64,000 nt of DNA, from assembly GCF_002632615.1 (NCBI RefSeq), contig NZ_NITZ01000021.1, forward strand, positions 1 to 64,000. The letters are read 5' to 3'. The stretch comes from Xenorhabdus miraniensis. Its GTDB lineage: Bacteria > Pseudomonadota > Gammaproteobacteria > Enterobacterales > Enterobacteriaceae. The stretch's first letter is position 1, and the number at the start of each line of letters is the position of its first letter. The notes below the pieces were generated by a model. It ran no database searches, had not been told where the DNA came from, and was given only the letters and a program-made list of their open reading frames with translations. Positions 56,006-64,000 of this stretch are shown piece after piece. The position numbers and the translations under genes are program-made.

Positions 56006-56803
56006 TTAAATCTCGCGCGGTAAATGGCGAGCAATCAGTTTACGGTAGCCAAAAGCGCCTAAAATCGCGCCAACGACAGGAGCTACCAAAGGAACAAGGC
56101 AATAAGGAATATCTCGGCCGCCTGTCAGGGCAACATCTCCCCAACCTGCTAAATAAGCAACCAATTTGGGGCCGAAGTCACGGGCCGGGTTCAGGGCAAA
56201 TCCGGTCAGGGGACCGAATGAACCACCGATAACCGCAATGAGAATACCAATCAGCAGAGGGGCTAAAGGCCCGCGCGGGATGCCGTTGCCATCATCTGTC
56301 AGGGCCAAAATCAGGCACAGCAGAACGGCGGCGATAATAACTTCGACGATAAATGCCTGTAGTACGGAGATCTGTGCAGCAGGGTAAGTAGAGAAAACTC
56401 CCGCCGTGAAGAGACTTTCCTGTGAACCCCGAATCGTGTTGTGAACTTGTTCATAATCCAGGAAGAGATTGTAATACATCATATAGATGATGAGAGCTGC
56501 AACAAAGCCCCCAAGCATTTGGGCAATGATGTAAGGCAGCACTTTTTTTCTGTCAAAGTTAGCGAATAAACATAGTGCAATGGTGACTGCGGGATTGAGG
56601 TGTGCACCTGAGATCCCTGCGGTCAGATAAACTGCCAAGGCAACACCAAAACCCCAGATAATACTGATTTCCCATAAACCCAGTTGTGCCCCTGCAAGCC
56701 GGGCGGCAGCAACACAGCCTAAGCCAAAGAAAACGAGTAATGCAGTACCCAGAAATTCTGAAACGCATTGACCTGATAATGTTGGATTAGTGGTTTGGCT
56801 CAT
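56006..56803 (-). CDS. glpF: Glycerol facilitator (aquaglyceroporin)
   Basis: GlpF is the inner-membrane glycerol channel. Six hydrophobic segments and both half-helix NPA boxes are present: SGAHLNPAVTIAL and GFALNPARDFGPK, the second with the Asp-Arg pair typical of glycerol channels rather than water channels. The 265 residues are slightly shorter than E. coli GlpF (281). It is the first gene of glpFK. The region upstream contains palindromes resembling GlpR operators. Confidence 0.97.
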   Translation of the reverse strand: MSQTTNPTLSGQCVSEFLGTALLVFFGLGCVAAARLAGAQLGLWEISIIWGFGVALAVYLTAGISGAHLNPAVTIALCLFANFDRKKVLPYIIAQMLGGFVAALIIYMMYYNLFLDYEQVHNTIRGSQESLFTAGVFSTYPAAQISVLQAFIVEVIIAAVLLCLILALTDDGNGIPRGPLAPLLIGILIAVIGGSFGPLTGFALNPARDFGPKLVAYLAGWGDVALTGGRDIPYCLVPLVAPVVGAILGAFGYRKLIARHLPREI

Positions 56804-57125
56804 TTCTATATCCTATAAATCCTATAAAAAAGTACAGGGAAAGATTAATGATTAGTCATTTCTTATATATTAAGAGAAAGGTGCCTGTGAATTTATCGTT
56901 AATGCGCGTAAACGAGAAATAGCGAAATTGAAATATGCGTGTTGCGTCAACAAAATGAGCGAATTCGCATTTGATTATGGCTTTCTTTCACTTGGAAATG
57001 TGATCTTGTATACATTTTGCTTTAGTCGCTATATTTCTCGTTATAACGCACATTGAAAGGATGAAACTAGACAGGCGTTAATAGGCTAAATACAATCAAG
57101 AGATTGCTTACAAGAGGGCCCGAGA
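56804..57125. other. Divergent intergenic region glpF/zapB
   Basis: About 320 bases. Besides the GlpR-like palindromes at 56953-56972 and 57033-57054, the stretch AAATGTGATCTTGTATACAT (56995-57014) has a possible CRP half-site. It should contain the promoters of glpFK and zapB. No gene is seen. Confidence 0.45.
56953..56972. promoter_or_regulatory. Possible GlpR operator upstream of glpF
   Basis: AAATGAGCGAATTCGCATTT is nearly palindromic and has the ATG-N-GCG / CGC-AT half-site layout of GlpR operators (consensus ATGTTCG...CGAACAT), with mismatches. A second, weaker candidate is TTTCTCGTTATAACGCACAT at about 57034. GlpR control of glpFK is known in E. coli; binding here is inferred. Confidence 0.35.
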
Positions 57126-57368
57126 ATGTCATTTGAAGTGTTTGAAAAGCTAGAATCTAAAGTTCAGCAGGCGATTGATACCATCACTTTGCTGCAAATG
57201 GAAATTGAAGAATTAAAAGAACAGAATGCGGCGTTATCTCAGAATGTTCAGAATGTGACAGACAGCCGTGATTCACTGGCACGTGAAAATGAGCAGCTCA
57301 AACAAGAACAATCAGCATGGCAAGAGCGCTTACGTACCCTGTTGGGTAAGATGGAAGATGTACAATAA
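57126..57368 (+). CDS. zapB: Cell division protein ZapB
   Basis: ZapB is a small, abundant coiled-coil protein that joins the Z-ring through ZapA and links it to MatP. All 80 residues form a heptad pattern ([20 protein letters not shown], then [12 protein letters not shown]), as in E. coli (81 residues). It is monocistronic, with the GAGGGCCCGAGA leader before ATG and an intrinsic terminator after it. It lies between glpF and rraA as in E. coli. Confidence 0.97.
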   Translation: MSFEVFEKLESKVQQAIDTITLLQMEIEELKEQNAALSQNVQNVTDSRDSLARENEQLKQEQSAWQERLRTLLGKMEDVQ

Positions 57369-57390
57369 GGTATCTAAAGGCTTAGCTGAA

Positions 57391-57417
57391 AAAGGGCGAT
57401 GATTGCGCCCTTTTTTT
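57391..57417 (+). terminator. Intrinsic terminator after zapB
   Basis: AAAGGGCG (57391-57398) pairs with CGCCCTTT (57406-57413) across a 7-base loop and runs into seven T. It also lies about 25 bases beyond the stop of the convergent rraA and has A-rich sequence on its left side, so it may act in both directions. Confidence 0.88.
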
Positions 57418-57440
57418 ATATCCAATAAAGATAATGGGTA

Positions 57441-57950
57441 TTACGCTTCATCGTCGTCACTGTCTTCGTCAAGATCCAGTGGTACATCTGATAACACAAT
57501 GCCGGTGTTGTCTGCGTAGAGGTAGTCACCAGAGAAGAAAGTTACGCCACCGAAGTTCACTCTGATATCACTTTCACCCACGCCTTCGCTATTGGAACCG
57601 GCAGGAATGGCGGCCATTGCCTGAATACCAATATCAAGTTCAGCAAGGTGATCAACCTGACGTACCGCGCCATAGACGACAATGCCTTCCCACTCATTAT
57701 TGGCGGCAAGTTGAGCCAATTCGGCATCAACAAGTGCCTTGCGTACCGATCCACCACCATCGACGAGCAGAATACGGCCAAGCCCATTTTCTTCAAGTAA
57801 ATCATAAAGCAGGCCATTGTCTTCAAAGCATTTCACCGTGATGATCTGACCACCAAATGAAGTACGCCCACCAAAGTTGGAAAATAGTGGTTCTACCACG
57901 TTTATATCTTCTTGATAGATATCACAAAGTTCGGAAGTATCATATTTCAT
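57441..57950 (-). CDS. rraA: Ribonuclease E activity regulator RraA
   Basis: RraA binds RNase E and the degradosome helicases and inhibits RNA decay. The family text [48 protein letters not shown] (here [14 protein letters not shown]) and [16 protein letters not shown] is nearly unchanged from E. coli. The start is ATG 57950 (169 residues); the frame is open for 24 more codons without similarity. The C-terminus is extended by an acidic tail, [11 protein letters not shown]. It is downstream of menA on the same strand. Confidence 0.97.
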   Translation of the reverse strand: MKYDTSELCDIYQEDINVVEPLFSNFGGRTSFGGQIITVKCFEDNGLLYDLLEENGLGRILLVDGGGSVRKALVDAELAQLAANNEWEGIVVYGAVRQVDHLAELDIGIQAMAAIPAGSNSEGVGESDIRVNFGGVTFFSGDYLYADNTGIVLSDVPLDLDEDSDDDEA

Positions 57951-58058
57951 GGGATTTACGTCTGGTTTATGCAAGGGACGGACAGTATATCCTTTTAAAG
58001 CCAATGTTGGCAAAATCATCAATCTTAAAACTTATGTATAAAATTGATGTCTACTCGC

Positions 58059-58976
58059 TTAATTAAGTACCAACCCGATGGAAAACAGCACATTGGTCAG
58101 TAATGCCGCTTTGACCATTTGTACCAGCTTAGGGCGCATACCTTCGGGTGTCGGATCACGCAGTACTTGCAACATGTGTTTCAATAATAGAGGAAAGGCA
58201 AGTAAAAATAGCCAGCTAGTCCAAGTGGTTAAATACTGGAACGTAAAGATGATAAGGCAAGACATGGCACCGATTATCAGGGCAGCATGGTAGTAACGTG
58301 CTTTTTTTCCCCCCAATCTGACAGCCAGTGTATTTTTGCCGTTTTGCCGATCATTTTCGATATCGCGCAAGTTATTAATATTTAAAACTGCAACGGAAAG
58401 TAAACCACAGGCGGTTGCGGGCAGGATCGTATCCAGGGAAAAGGTACTGGCTTGCAGGTAATAGGTACCAAGAACACTCAACCAGCCAAAGAAAATCAGG
58501 ACAGAAATATCACCCAGCCCAAGATAGCCGTAAGGTCTGGCTCCTACGGTATATGTGATAGCCGCGATAATCGCCAATAATCCCAGAGTCAAGAAACCGA
58601 TAACATCGCTCAGGCTATTACAGGCCACGACAATGAGAGAAATGCCTGACAGGCAAGAGAGCAGCACCGTGATCTTCAATGCGTTTTTCATCTGCTTTGC
58701 TGTAATCAGGCCTTTTTGCATGCCACGCATTGGGCCGATACGTTTTTCTGCATCACTGCCTTTGGCTACATCGCCATAGTCATTGGCGAGGTTGGAAAGA
58801 ATTTGCAGTATGGCCGCAGTTAATAAAGCCAGCAACGCCACAGGCCATTTGAAATGTCCCGTCCATGATGCAAGGGCTGAACCAGTTACGACGGCAGCTA
58901 CGGCCAGAGGTAATGTTTTGGGGCGTAAGCTTTCCAGCCATGCCTGTATCTGACTGATAGACGTTGTTGAGCTCAT
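58059..58976 (-). CDS. menA: 1,4-dihydroxy-2-naphthoate polyprenyltransferase
   Basis: MenA attaches the polyprenyl chain to 1,4-dihydroxy-2-naphthoate in menaquinone synthesis, in the inner membrane. The UbiA-superfamily Asp motif is ILSNLANDYGDVAKGSD and the second Asp region is NINNLRDIENDRQNGK. About eight hydrophobic segments are seen. The start is uncertain: ATG 58976 (305 residues) fits the family start, while an ATG at 58994 is in frame. It lies between hslU and rraA as in E. coli. Confidence 0.96.
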   Translation of the reverse strand: MSSTTSISQIQAWLESLRPKTLPLAVAAVVTGSALASWTGHFKWPVALLALLTAAILQILSNLANDYGDVAKGSDAEKRIGPMRGMQKGLITAKQMKNALKITVLLSCLSGISLIVVACNSLSDVIGFLTLGLLAIIAAITYTVGARPYGYLGLGDISVLIFFGWLSVLGTYYLQASTFSLDTILPATACGLLSVAVLNINNLRDIENDRQNGKNTLAVRLGGKKARYYHAALIIGAMSCLIIFTFQYLTTWTSWLFLLAFPLLLKHMLQVLRDPTPEGMRPKLVQMVKAALLTNVLFSIGLVLN

Positions 58977-59041
58977 ATTGTCACTATTTATCATTACGTG
59001 ATTAGTGGATGATAAATTTTATATCATCGAAAATAGAGAAA

Positions 59042-59062
59042 TGGGAGGCTAAAAGCCTCCCA
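59042..59062 (-). terminator. Intrinsic terminator of hslVU
   Basis: TGGGAGGCT (59042-59050) and AGCCTCCCA (59054-59062) form a perfect 9-bp stem with a 3-base loop. T-rich sequence follows in both directions. It separates hslU from menA. Confidence 0.8.
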
Positions 59063-59161
59063 TTTTACGATTTCTTCCACTGTTTTCGCGTTTTTCTTCA
59101 CATTGAATTGCTTGCGTGAATAAGTCCGGCGAACCAGATTAAATCAGGTCAATATTACTGA

Positions 59162-60493
59162 TTATAAAATAAACCGGCTCAGGTCTTCATCCGCAACCAG
59201 CTCATCTAAATGTTCTTTGACATAATCGGCATTGATTTCAACCAACTGTCCTTGGCTCTCGCTGGCGTCGAAAGAAATATCTTCCATCATACGCTCAAGC
59301 ACGGTATGAAGACGACGGGCACCGATGTTTTCGGTGGTTTCATTCACTTGCCATGCTGCTTCCGCGATTTTGCGGATACCATCAGTAGTGAATTCAATAC
59401 CCATACCTTCGGTAGCCATCAGAGCTTTATATTGCTCAGTCAGTGAGGCATTAGGTTCAGTCAGAATACGTTCAAAGTCTTCAGTTGTCAGTGCTTGCAA
59501 TTCAACGCGGATTGGCAAACGGCCCTGAAGTTCAGGGATCAGGTCTGAAGGGCTGGAAACCTGGAAAGCGCCGGAGGCGATGAACAGAATGTGATCGGTT
59601 TTGACCATACCGTGTTTGGTGGAAACGGTACAACCTTCTACCAGTGGCAGCAGATCGCGCTGAACACCTTCACGTGAAACATCCGGGCCGGAAGTCTGGC
59701 CGCGTTTACAGATTTTATCGATCTCATCGATAAAGACGATACCGTGCTGTTCAACCGCATCAATCGCTTGCTGTTTCAATTCTTCAGGATTAACCAGTTT
59801 TGCGGCTTCTTCTTCTACCAGCAGCTTGAACGCGTCTTTTATTTTCATCTTGCGGTTTTTCTGGCGCTGGCCTGCCAGATTCTGGAACATGGATTGCAAC
59901 TGATTAGTCATCTCTTCCATGCCCGGAGGCGCCATGATTTCAACGCCAACTGGAGCGGCTGAAACTTCGATTTCAATTTCTTTGTCGTCTAACTGGCCTT
60001 CACGCAGTTTTTTACGGAATGCCTGACGGGTTGAAGATGGCTCGGACTGAGCTTCTGTCTGTCCCCAGTTATTTTTGGCCGGTGGCAGCAGGACATCCAG
60101 AATACGCTCTTCTGCCAGCTCTTCGGCGCGATAGCGGTTTTTCTCAATAGATTGCAGACGAACCATTTTTACAGCGGCATCAGTCAGATCACGGATAATG
60201 GAATCAACTTCTTTGCCAACATAACCCACTTCAGTGAATTTGGTTGCTTCAACCTTGATAAAGGGAGCGTTAGCCAGTTTTGCCAGACGACGGGCGATTT
60301 CGGTTTTACCGACACCGGTTGGGCCTATCATCAGAATATTTTTTGGGGTAACTTCTTGGCGCAGTGATTCATCCAACTGCATACGACGCCAGCGGTTGCG
60401 CAGAGCAATGGCAACAGCGCGTTTTGCTTTGTCTTGACCGATGATGTGATTGTCGAGTTCGCTGACAATTTCGCGAGGAGTCATTTCAGACAT
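59162..60493 (-). CDS. hslU: ATPase subunit HslU of the HslVU protease
   Basis: HslU is the AAA+ unfoldase ring that feeds substrates such as SulA and RpoH to the HslV peptidase. Walker A is [15 protein letters not shown], the pore loop GYVGKEV, Walker B VFIDEIDK, and the C-terminal tail EDLSRFIL inserts in HslV. The 443 residues equal E. coli. It lies 11 bases after hslV in the heat-shock operon. Confidence 0.98.
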   Translation of the reverse strand: MSEMTPREIVSELDNHIIGQDKAKRAVAIALRNRWRRMQLDESLRQEVTPKNILMIGPTGVGKTEIARRLAKLANAPFIKVEATKFTEVGYVGKEVDSIIRDLTDAAVKMVRLQSIEKNRYRAEELAEERILDVLLPPAKNNWGQTEAQSEPSSTRQAFRKKLREGQLDDKEIEIEVSAAPVGVEIMAPPGMEEMTNQLQSMFQNLAGQRQKNRKMKIKDAFKLLVEEEAAKLVNPEELKQQAIDAVEQHGIVFIDEIDKICKRGQTSGPDVSREGVQRDLLPLVEGCTVSTKHGMVKTDHILFIASGAFQVSSPSDLIPELQGRLPIRVELQALTTEDFERILTEPNASLTEQYKALMATEGMGIEFTTDGIRKIAEAAWQVNETTENIGARRLHTVLERMMEDISFDASESQGQLVEINADYVKEHLDELVADEDLSRFIL

Positions 60494-60504
60494 ACTATCT
60501 ATCC

Positions 60505-61035
60505 TTACGCTTTCGAAGGCAGTTCTTCGAAGTTGTGATTATGGTTGGTGTAGATGCAGATATCGCCAGCGATGGACAGGGCGCGTTCGGTAATTTCCCT
60601 GGCACCGAGTTCCGTGGTTTCCAGCATTGCGCGGGCGGCAGCCTGTGCGTATGAGCCTCCGGAACCAATGGCAATAAGATCATTCTCTGGCTGAATCACA
60701 TCACCGTTACCTGTAATAATCAGAGAAGCATTTTCATCTGCGACTGCAAGCAGGGCTTCCAGCTTGCGTAGCATGCGATCCGTTCGCCAGTCTTTGGCCA
60801 GTTCAACAGCCGCTTTGGTCAGATGCCCTTGATGCATTTCGAGTTTACGTTCAAACAGTTCGAACAGTGTGAAGGCATCGGCAGTACCGCCGGCAAAACC
60901 CGCGATGACTTTGTCATTGTAAAGGCGGCGTACTTTGCGGACATTGCCTTTCATCACGGTATGACCCATGGTTGCTTGTCCATCACCACCGATGACGACT
61001 TTGCCATTACGGCGAACACTTACGATTGTAGTCAC
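60505..61035 (-). CDS. hslV: Peptidase subunit HslV of the HslVU protease
   Basis: HslV is the N-terminal-threonine peptidase of the bacterial proteasome-like HslVU complex. After removal of the initiator residue the nucleophile is Thr2 ([19 protein letters not shown]). [17 protein letters not shown] is also diagnostic. The start codon is GTG, as in E. coli, and the 176 residues match. A sigma-32-type promoter lies about 120 bases upstream, overlapping the end of ftsN. Confidence 0.98.
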   Translation of the reverse strand: MTTIVSVRRNGKVVIGGDGQATMGHTVMKGNVRKVRRLYNDKVIAGFAGGTADAFTLFELFERKLEMHQGHLTKAAVELAKDWRTDRMLRKLEALLAVADENASLIITGNGDVIQPENDLIAIGSGGSYAQAAARAMLETTELGAREITERALSIAGDICIYTNHNHNFEELPSKA

Positions 61036-61150
61036 GAGTTAGCCCCTGGTTACAAAATAGAAGATGGTACACACGGGATGTTGGCTGGTTATTCTGCAAT
61101 TGCTTGTGGTATTGCTGATAAAAGCACCGTGTGTATGTTATTAACGATTA

Positions 61151-61178
61151 AGATGGGGGAATTTTCTGACTTTTCAAC
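61151..61178 (-). promoter_or_regulatory. Sigma-32 heat-shock promoter of hslVU
   Basis: Read leftward, GTTGAAA (61178-61172) is followed after 13 bases by CCCCATCT (61158-61151), matching the sigma-32 consensus CTTGAAA / CCCCATNT at all but one position. The -35 part lies inside the final codons of ftsN. HslVU is a known RpoH target in E. coli. Confidence 0.85.
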
Positions 61179-62001
61179 CCCCAACCGGGCGAGGAATACA
61201 GTCAGATACACCTGCACCAGCAACCTTTTCACGCATTTTTTCAGCACTGGACTTATTCTTATAAGGGCCGAGTACAACACGGTTCCAATTGTCTTTCGTG
61301 GTAATCTGGCTTTCAATGCCTGCGAATGCAAGGCTGGCACGGACAGATTCGGCTTGCTCCATCGTGCGGAAGGAGCCGCATTGTAGCATCAATCTGGTGT
61401 CATTTGTTGCAGATTTTGGTTTAGTGTCACCGGAATTTTGGGAGGAAGCGGATGAGTTGCTTTCCTGAGCAGCCGTTGCTTTTTGCTCTGGTGAATACTG
61501 CTGAGATTGCTGCCGCATATATTCTTCTGAAGGTGGATTGATCACAACGCGCGTACGTGGAACAGGCTCACTATTGTAGGGAACTTCTTTCAACGAGATA
61601 GGAGGCTGGCGCATATCCGCCTGCATCTGTTCAAGCAATTGCTTCTGTTCTGGTGTCAATTGAGGGGCATGGTTTAGCGGTTGATTCAATATCGCAGTGG
61701 GATCTTGTATTGAAGACTCATTAACCGGCCGGTTTTCCAGCTCTTTGATATAGCTCCAGCGCTCTTCTGGTTTAGGGGGCAGGCCATGACCTTTGGTTTG
61801 GTGAGAAGGCTGGATGGCATTTTGTACACTTTCTTTTTTGTTGTGCACGATGAAATAAAGGCCACCAATAAATATGACCACCAAGGCCACAGCAACGGCT
61901 AATGTAGTTTTGGGTAATCCTTGAGACTGATTTTTCTTCTTACCAGTACTTTTCCGACGGGGATTGCTCTGCCCGCGACTCACATAATCTCGTTGTGCCA
62001 C
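61174..62001 (-). CDS. ftsN: Cell division protein FtsN
   Basis: FtsN is the late divisome protein that triggers septal peptidoglycan synthesis. It has a short basic cytoplasmic N-terminus (MAQRDYVSRGQSNPRRKS), one membrane segment (about 31-52), a periplasmic linker rich in Gln and Ser, and a C-terminal SPOR domain (about 200-275; LMLQCGSFRTMEQAESVRAS, VLGPYKNKSSAEKMREKV). The start is a GTG, as in E. coli. The 275 residues are shorter than E. coli (319), mostly in the linker. It lies between cytR and hslV. Confidence 0.95.
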   Translation of the reverse strand: MAQRDYVSRGQSNPRRKSTGKKKNQSQGLPKTTLAVAVALVVIFIGGLYFIVHNKKESVQNAIQPSHQTKGHGLPPKPEERWSYIKELENRPVNESSIQDPTAILNQPLNHAPQLTPEQKQLLEQMQADMRQPPISLKEVPYNSEPVPRTRVVINPPSEEYMRQQSQQYSPEQKATAAQESNSSASSQNSGDTKPKSATNDTRLMLQCGSFRTMEQAESVRASLAFAGIESQITTKDNWNRVVLGPYKNKSSAEKMREKVAGAGVSDCIPRPVGG

Positions 62002-62071
62002 TGTTTAATTCGCTGATTTATTAAAAATTAAGGAATAGATAACCAATGTTACTTAACCTACTGTTATTTGG

Positions 62072-63097
62072 CTAGCTTTTAGGCGAACAGGTACTCGAGC
62101 GAATGATCAATTCTGCATCCAGTAACCTTGAGCCTTTGGAAACCCATCGGCCTTGAAGCTGTTCCAGCAACAAAAGCATAGAATGACGCCCAATCTCATA
62201 ACGAGGTTGTTTCACTGTGGTTAGCGCCGGTTCACTGTATTGAGCCAGATTCAAATTATCGAAACCAATAACCGAGAGTTCTTCTGGTAATTTTAACCCC
62301 ATTTTCTTGGCTTGCCACATTGCGCCCATGGCCATGACATCGCTATGGCAGAAAATCGCACTCGGAGGCTCTGGTAGAGTCAATAGGGTTTCCGCCAATT
62401 CAGCGCCACTTTCATGGGTGAAATCACCACGGACAATATATTCTTCCAGAATTTCTCCTCCTGTGCGACGCAGGGCTTGAATGTACCCTTGTAATCGATA
62501 ATGGCACAGTGGCATGTTATCCGGCCCTGTAATACAGGCGATGCGTTTGTGCCCCAGTTTTTGCAGATGATGGGTGGCATTGAATGCGGCTGTCAGGTTA
62601 TCAATATGGACAGTCGGAAGTTCCAGCTCCGGTGCGAATTCATTGGCCATGACCATTGGCGGCAGGTTTTTTTGCTCTTCTTTGGAAACATCGAAAGGAA
62701 TATTGGAACCCAATAGCACCATGCCATCAATGCGTTTGGTGATCAACAGATTGATAAACGCATGCTCCTGTTGCTGCTGATGTTTACAGTCACCAATCAG
62801 AACCAGATAGCCATGTTCGGCTGCGGTTTCTTCAATGCCGCGGATGACTTCGGTGAAGAAAGGATCGCTGATATTGGGCACAATAACTAAAATCGCCCTG
62901 GATTCATTGCGCCGTAGATTTTTGGCAAGATTGTGAGGATAGTAACCCACTTCCAGTACGGCATTTTCTACTTTTTGACGCGTACGAGCAGAAACCTTAT
63001 CAGGATTCATAAGTGTTCTTGATACAGTTGCAGTAGAAACACCAGCCACTTTGGCAACATCTTTCATGGTTGCCAGTGTGCAATTCTTTTTTTCCAT
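62072..63097 (-). CDS. cytR: Transcriptional repressor CytR (LacI family)
   Basis: CytR represses nucleoside uptake and breakdown genes together with CRP and is relieved by cytidine. The N-terminal helix-turn-helix reads MKDVAKVAGVSTATVSRTLM, followed by the hinge and the periplasmic-binding-like effector domain (MVMANEFAPELELPTVHIDN, IFCHSDVMAMGAMWQAK, SVIGFDNLNLAQYSEP). The 341 residues match E. coli. It is in the conserved priA-cytR-ftsN-hslVU order. Confidence 0.97.
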   Translation of the reverse strand: MEKKNCTLATMKDVAKVAGVSTATVSRTLMNPDKVSARTRQKVENAVLEVGYYPHNLAKNLRRNESRAILVIVPNISDPFFTEVIRGIEETAAEHGYLVLIGDCKHQQQQEHAFINLLITKRIDGMVLLGSNIPFDVSKEEQKNLPPMVMANEFAPELELPTVHIDNLTAAFNATHHLQKLGHKRIACITGPDNMPLCHYRLQGYIQALRRTGGEILEEYIVRGDFTHESGAELAETLLTLPEPPSAIFCHSDVMAMGAMWQAKKMGLKLPEELSVIGFDNLNLAQYSEPALTTVKQPRYEIGRHSMLLLLEQLQGRWVSKGSRLLDAELIIRSSTCSPKS

Positions 63098-63353
63098 AGT
63101 TCATTTCTCGCTTTCTACAGGCAGCAAAACGATTGCTCTCAGTCTGCTAAAAAACGCCGGTTATGCCTAAGAAAGAAGCTCTGGCGGATCGTTTTCTACA
63201 GTCATATTAATAAGTTCATTTTAAACTGATTAATAAGCCAATCCGTTACTTTGTTTGCATAAAAAGTGTGATATGAATCATTTCTTAGAGATACTTCGCA
63301 AATTAAGGAAATAATTGCCTCTATTTCTGTTATTGGTTAATGATTTTCTGTTA

Positions 63354-64000
<647 letters not shown>

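Overview
The window is a chromosomal stretch of a gammaproteobacterium of the order Enterobacterales. Nearly every housekeeping gene has a recognisable Escherichia coli counterpart, and the order from cpxA to priA follows the E. coli cpx-pfkA-sbp-tpiA-glpK-hslVU-cytR-priA region. The O-antigen locus lies between trmL (yibK)/cysE and cpxA, the position used by Proteus and Providencia, and the LPS core genes (waaQ, wabG, wabH, wabN, waaA, waaE, coaD) also fit Morganellaceae. Together with the moderate-to-low GC content and a Mig-14 family gene, this suggests Xenorhabdus or Photorhabdus, or a close relative. The genus cannot be fixed from the sequence alone.

Layout. Positions 94-14610 hold the LPS core locus: coaD-waaE-waaA leftward, waaQ-wabG-wabH-wabN rightward, then an AT-rich accessory block (a phosphoethanolamine transferase, a GT2 glycosyltransferase and a Mig-14 family gene), then hldD-waaF-waaC leftward. 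Positions 14848-24544 are housekeeping (kbl-tdh, yibQ, envC, yibN-secB-gpsA-cysE, trmL). They are interrupted at 17118-18392 by an unrecognised two-gene operon behind a near-perfect LexA box. Positions 24675-41620 are the O-antigen locus, almost all leftward and very AT-rich, with a JUMPstart/ops element at its promoter-proximal end (about 41580-41619). Positions 41806-64000 are housekeeping again: cpxRA/cpxP, an acyltransferase/CdsA-like pair, fieF, pfkA, sbp, tpiA, yiiQ/yiiR, fpr, emrD, glpFK, zapB, rraA, menA, hslVU, ftsN, cytR and the 3' part of priA.

How the O-antigen genes may work together. The distal part is the fnlA-fnlB-fnlC-wbuB-wbuC cassette for UDP-L-FucNAc synthesis and transfer, plus two further glycosyltransferases and a polymerase or ligase. 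The proximal part is a tight operon: an opine-dehydrogenase-family enzyme, a LicC-like nucleotidyltransferase fused to a CobD-like PLP enzyme, a compact SerK/ParB-fold putative serine kinase, the Wzx flippase and a LicD-family phosphotransferase. Read as a pathway, these could convert serine to phosphoserine, then phosphoethanolamine, then CDP-ethanolamine (possibly N-carboxyalkylated by the opine dehydrogenase) and place the phosphodiester on the O-unit. This is the most interesting candidate system in the window. It is inference from family membership and operon structure. A degenerate IS630-type element and a 132-bp inverted-repeat element sit in the middle of the locus, beside a second phosphoethanolamine transferase gene.
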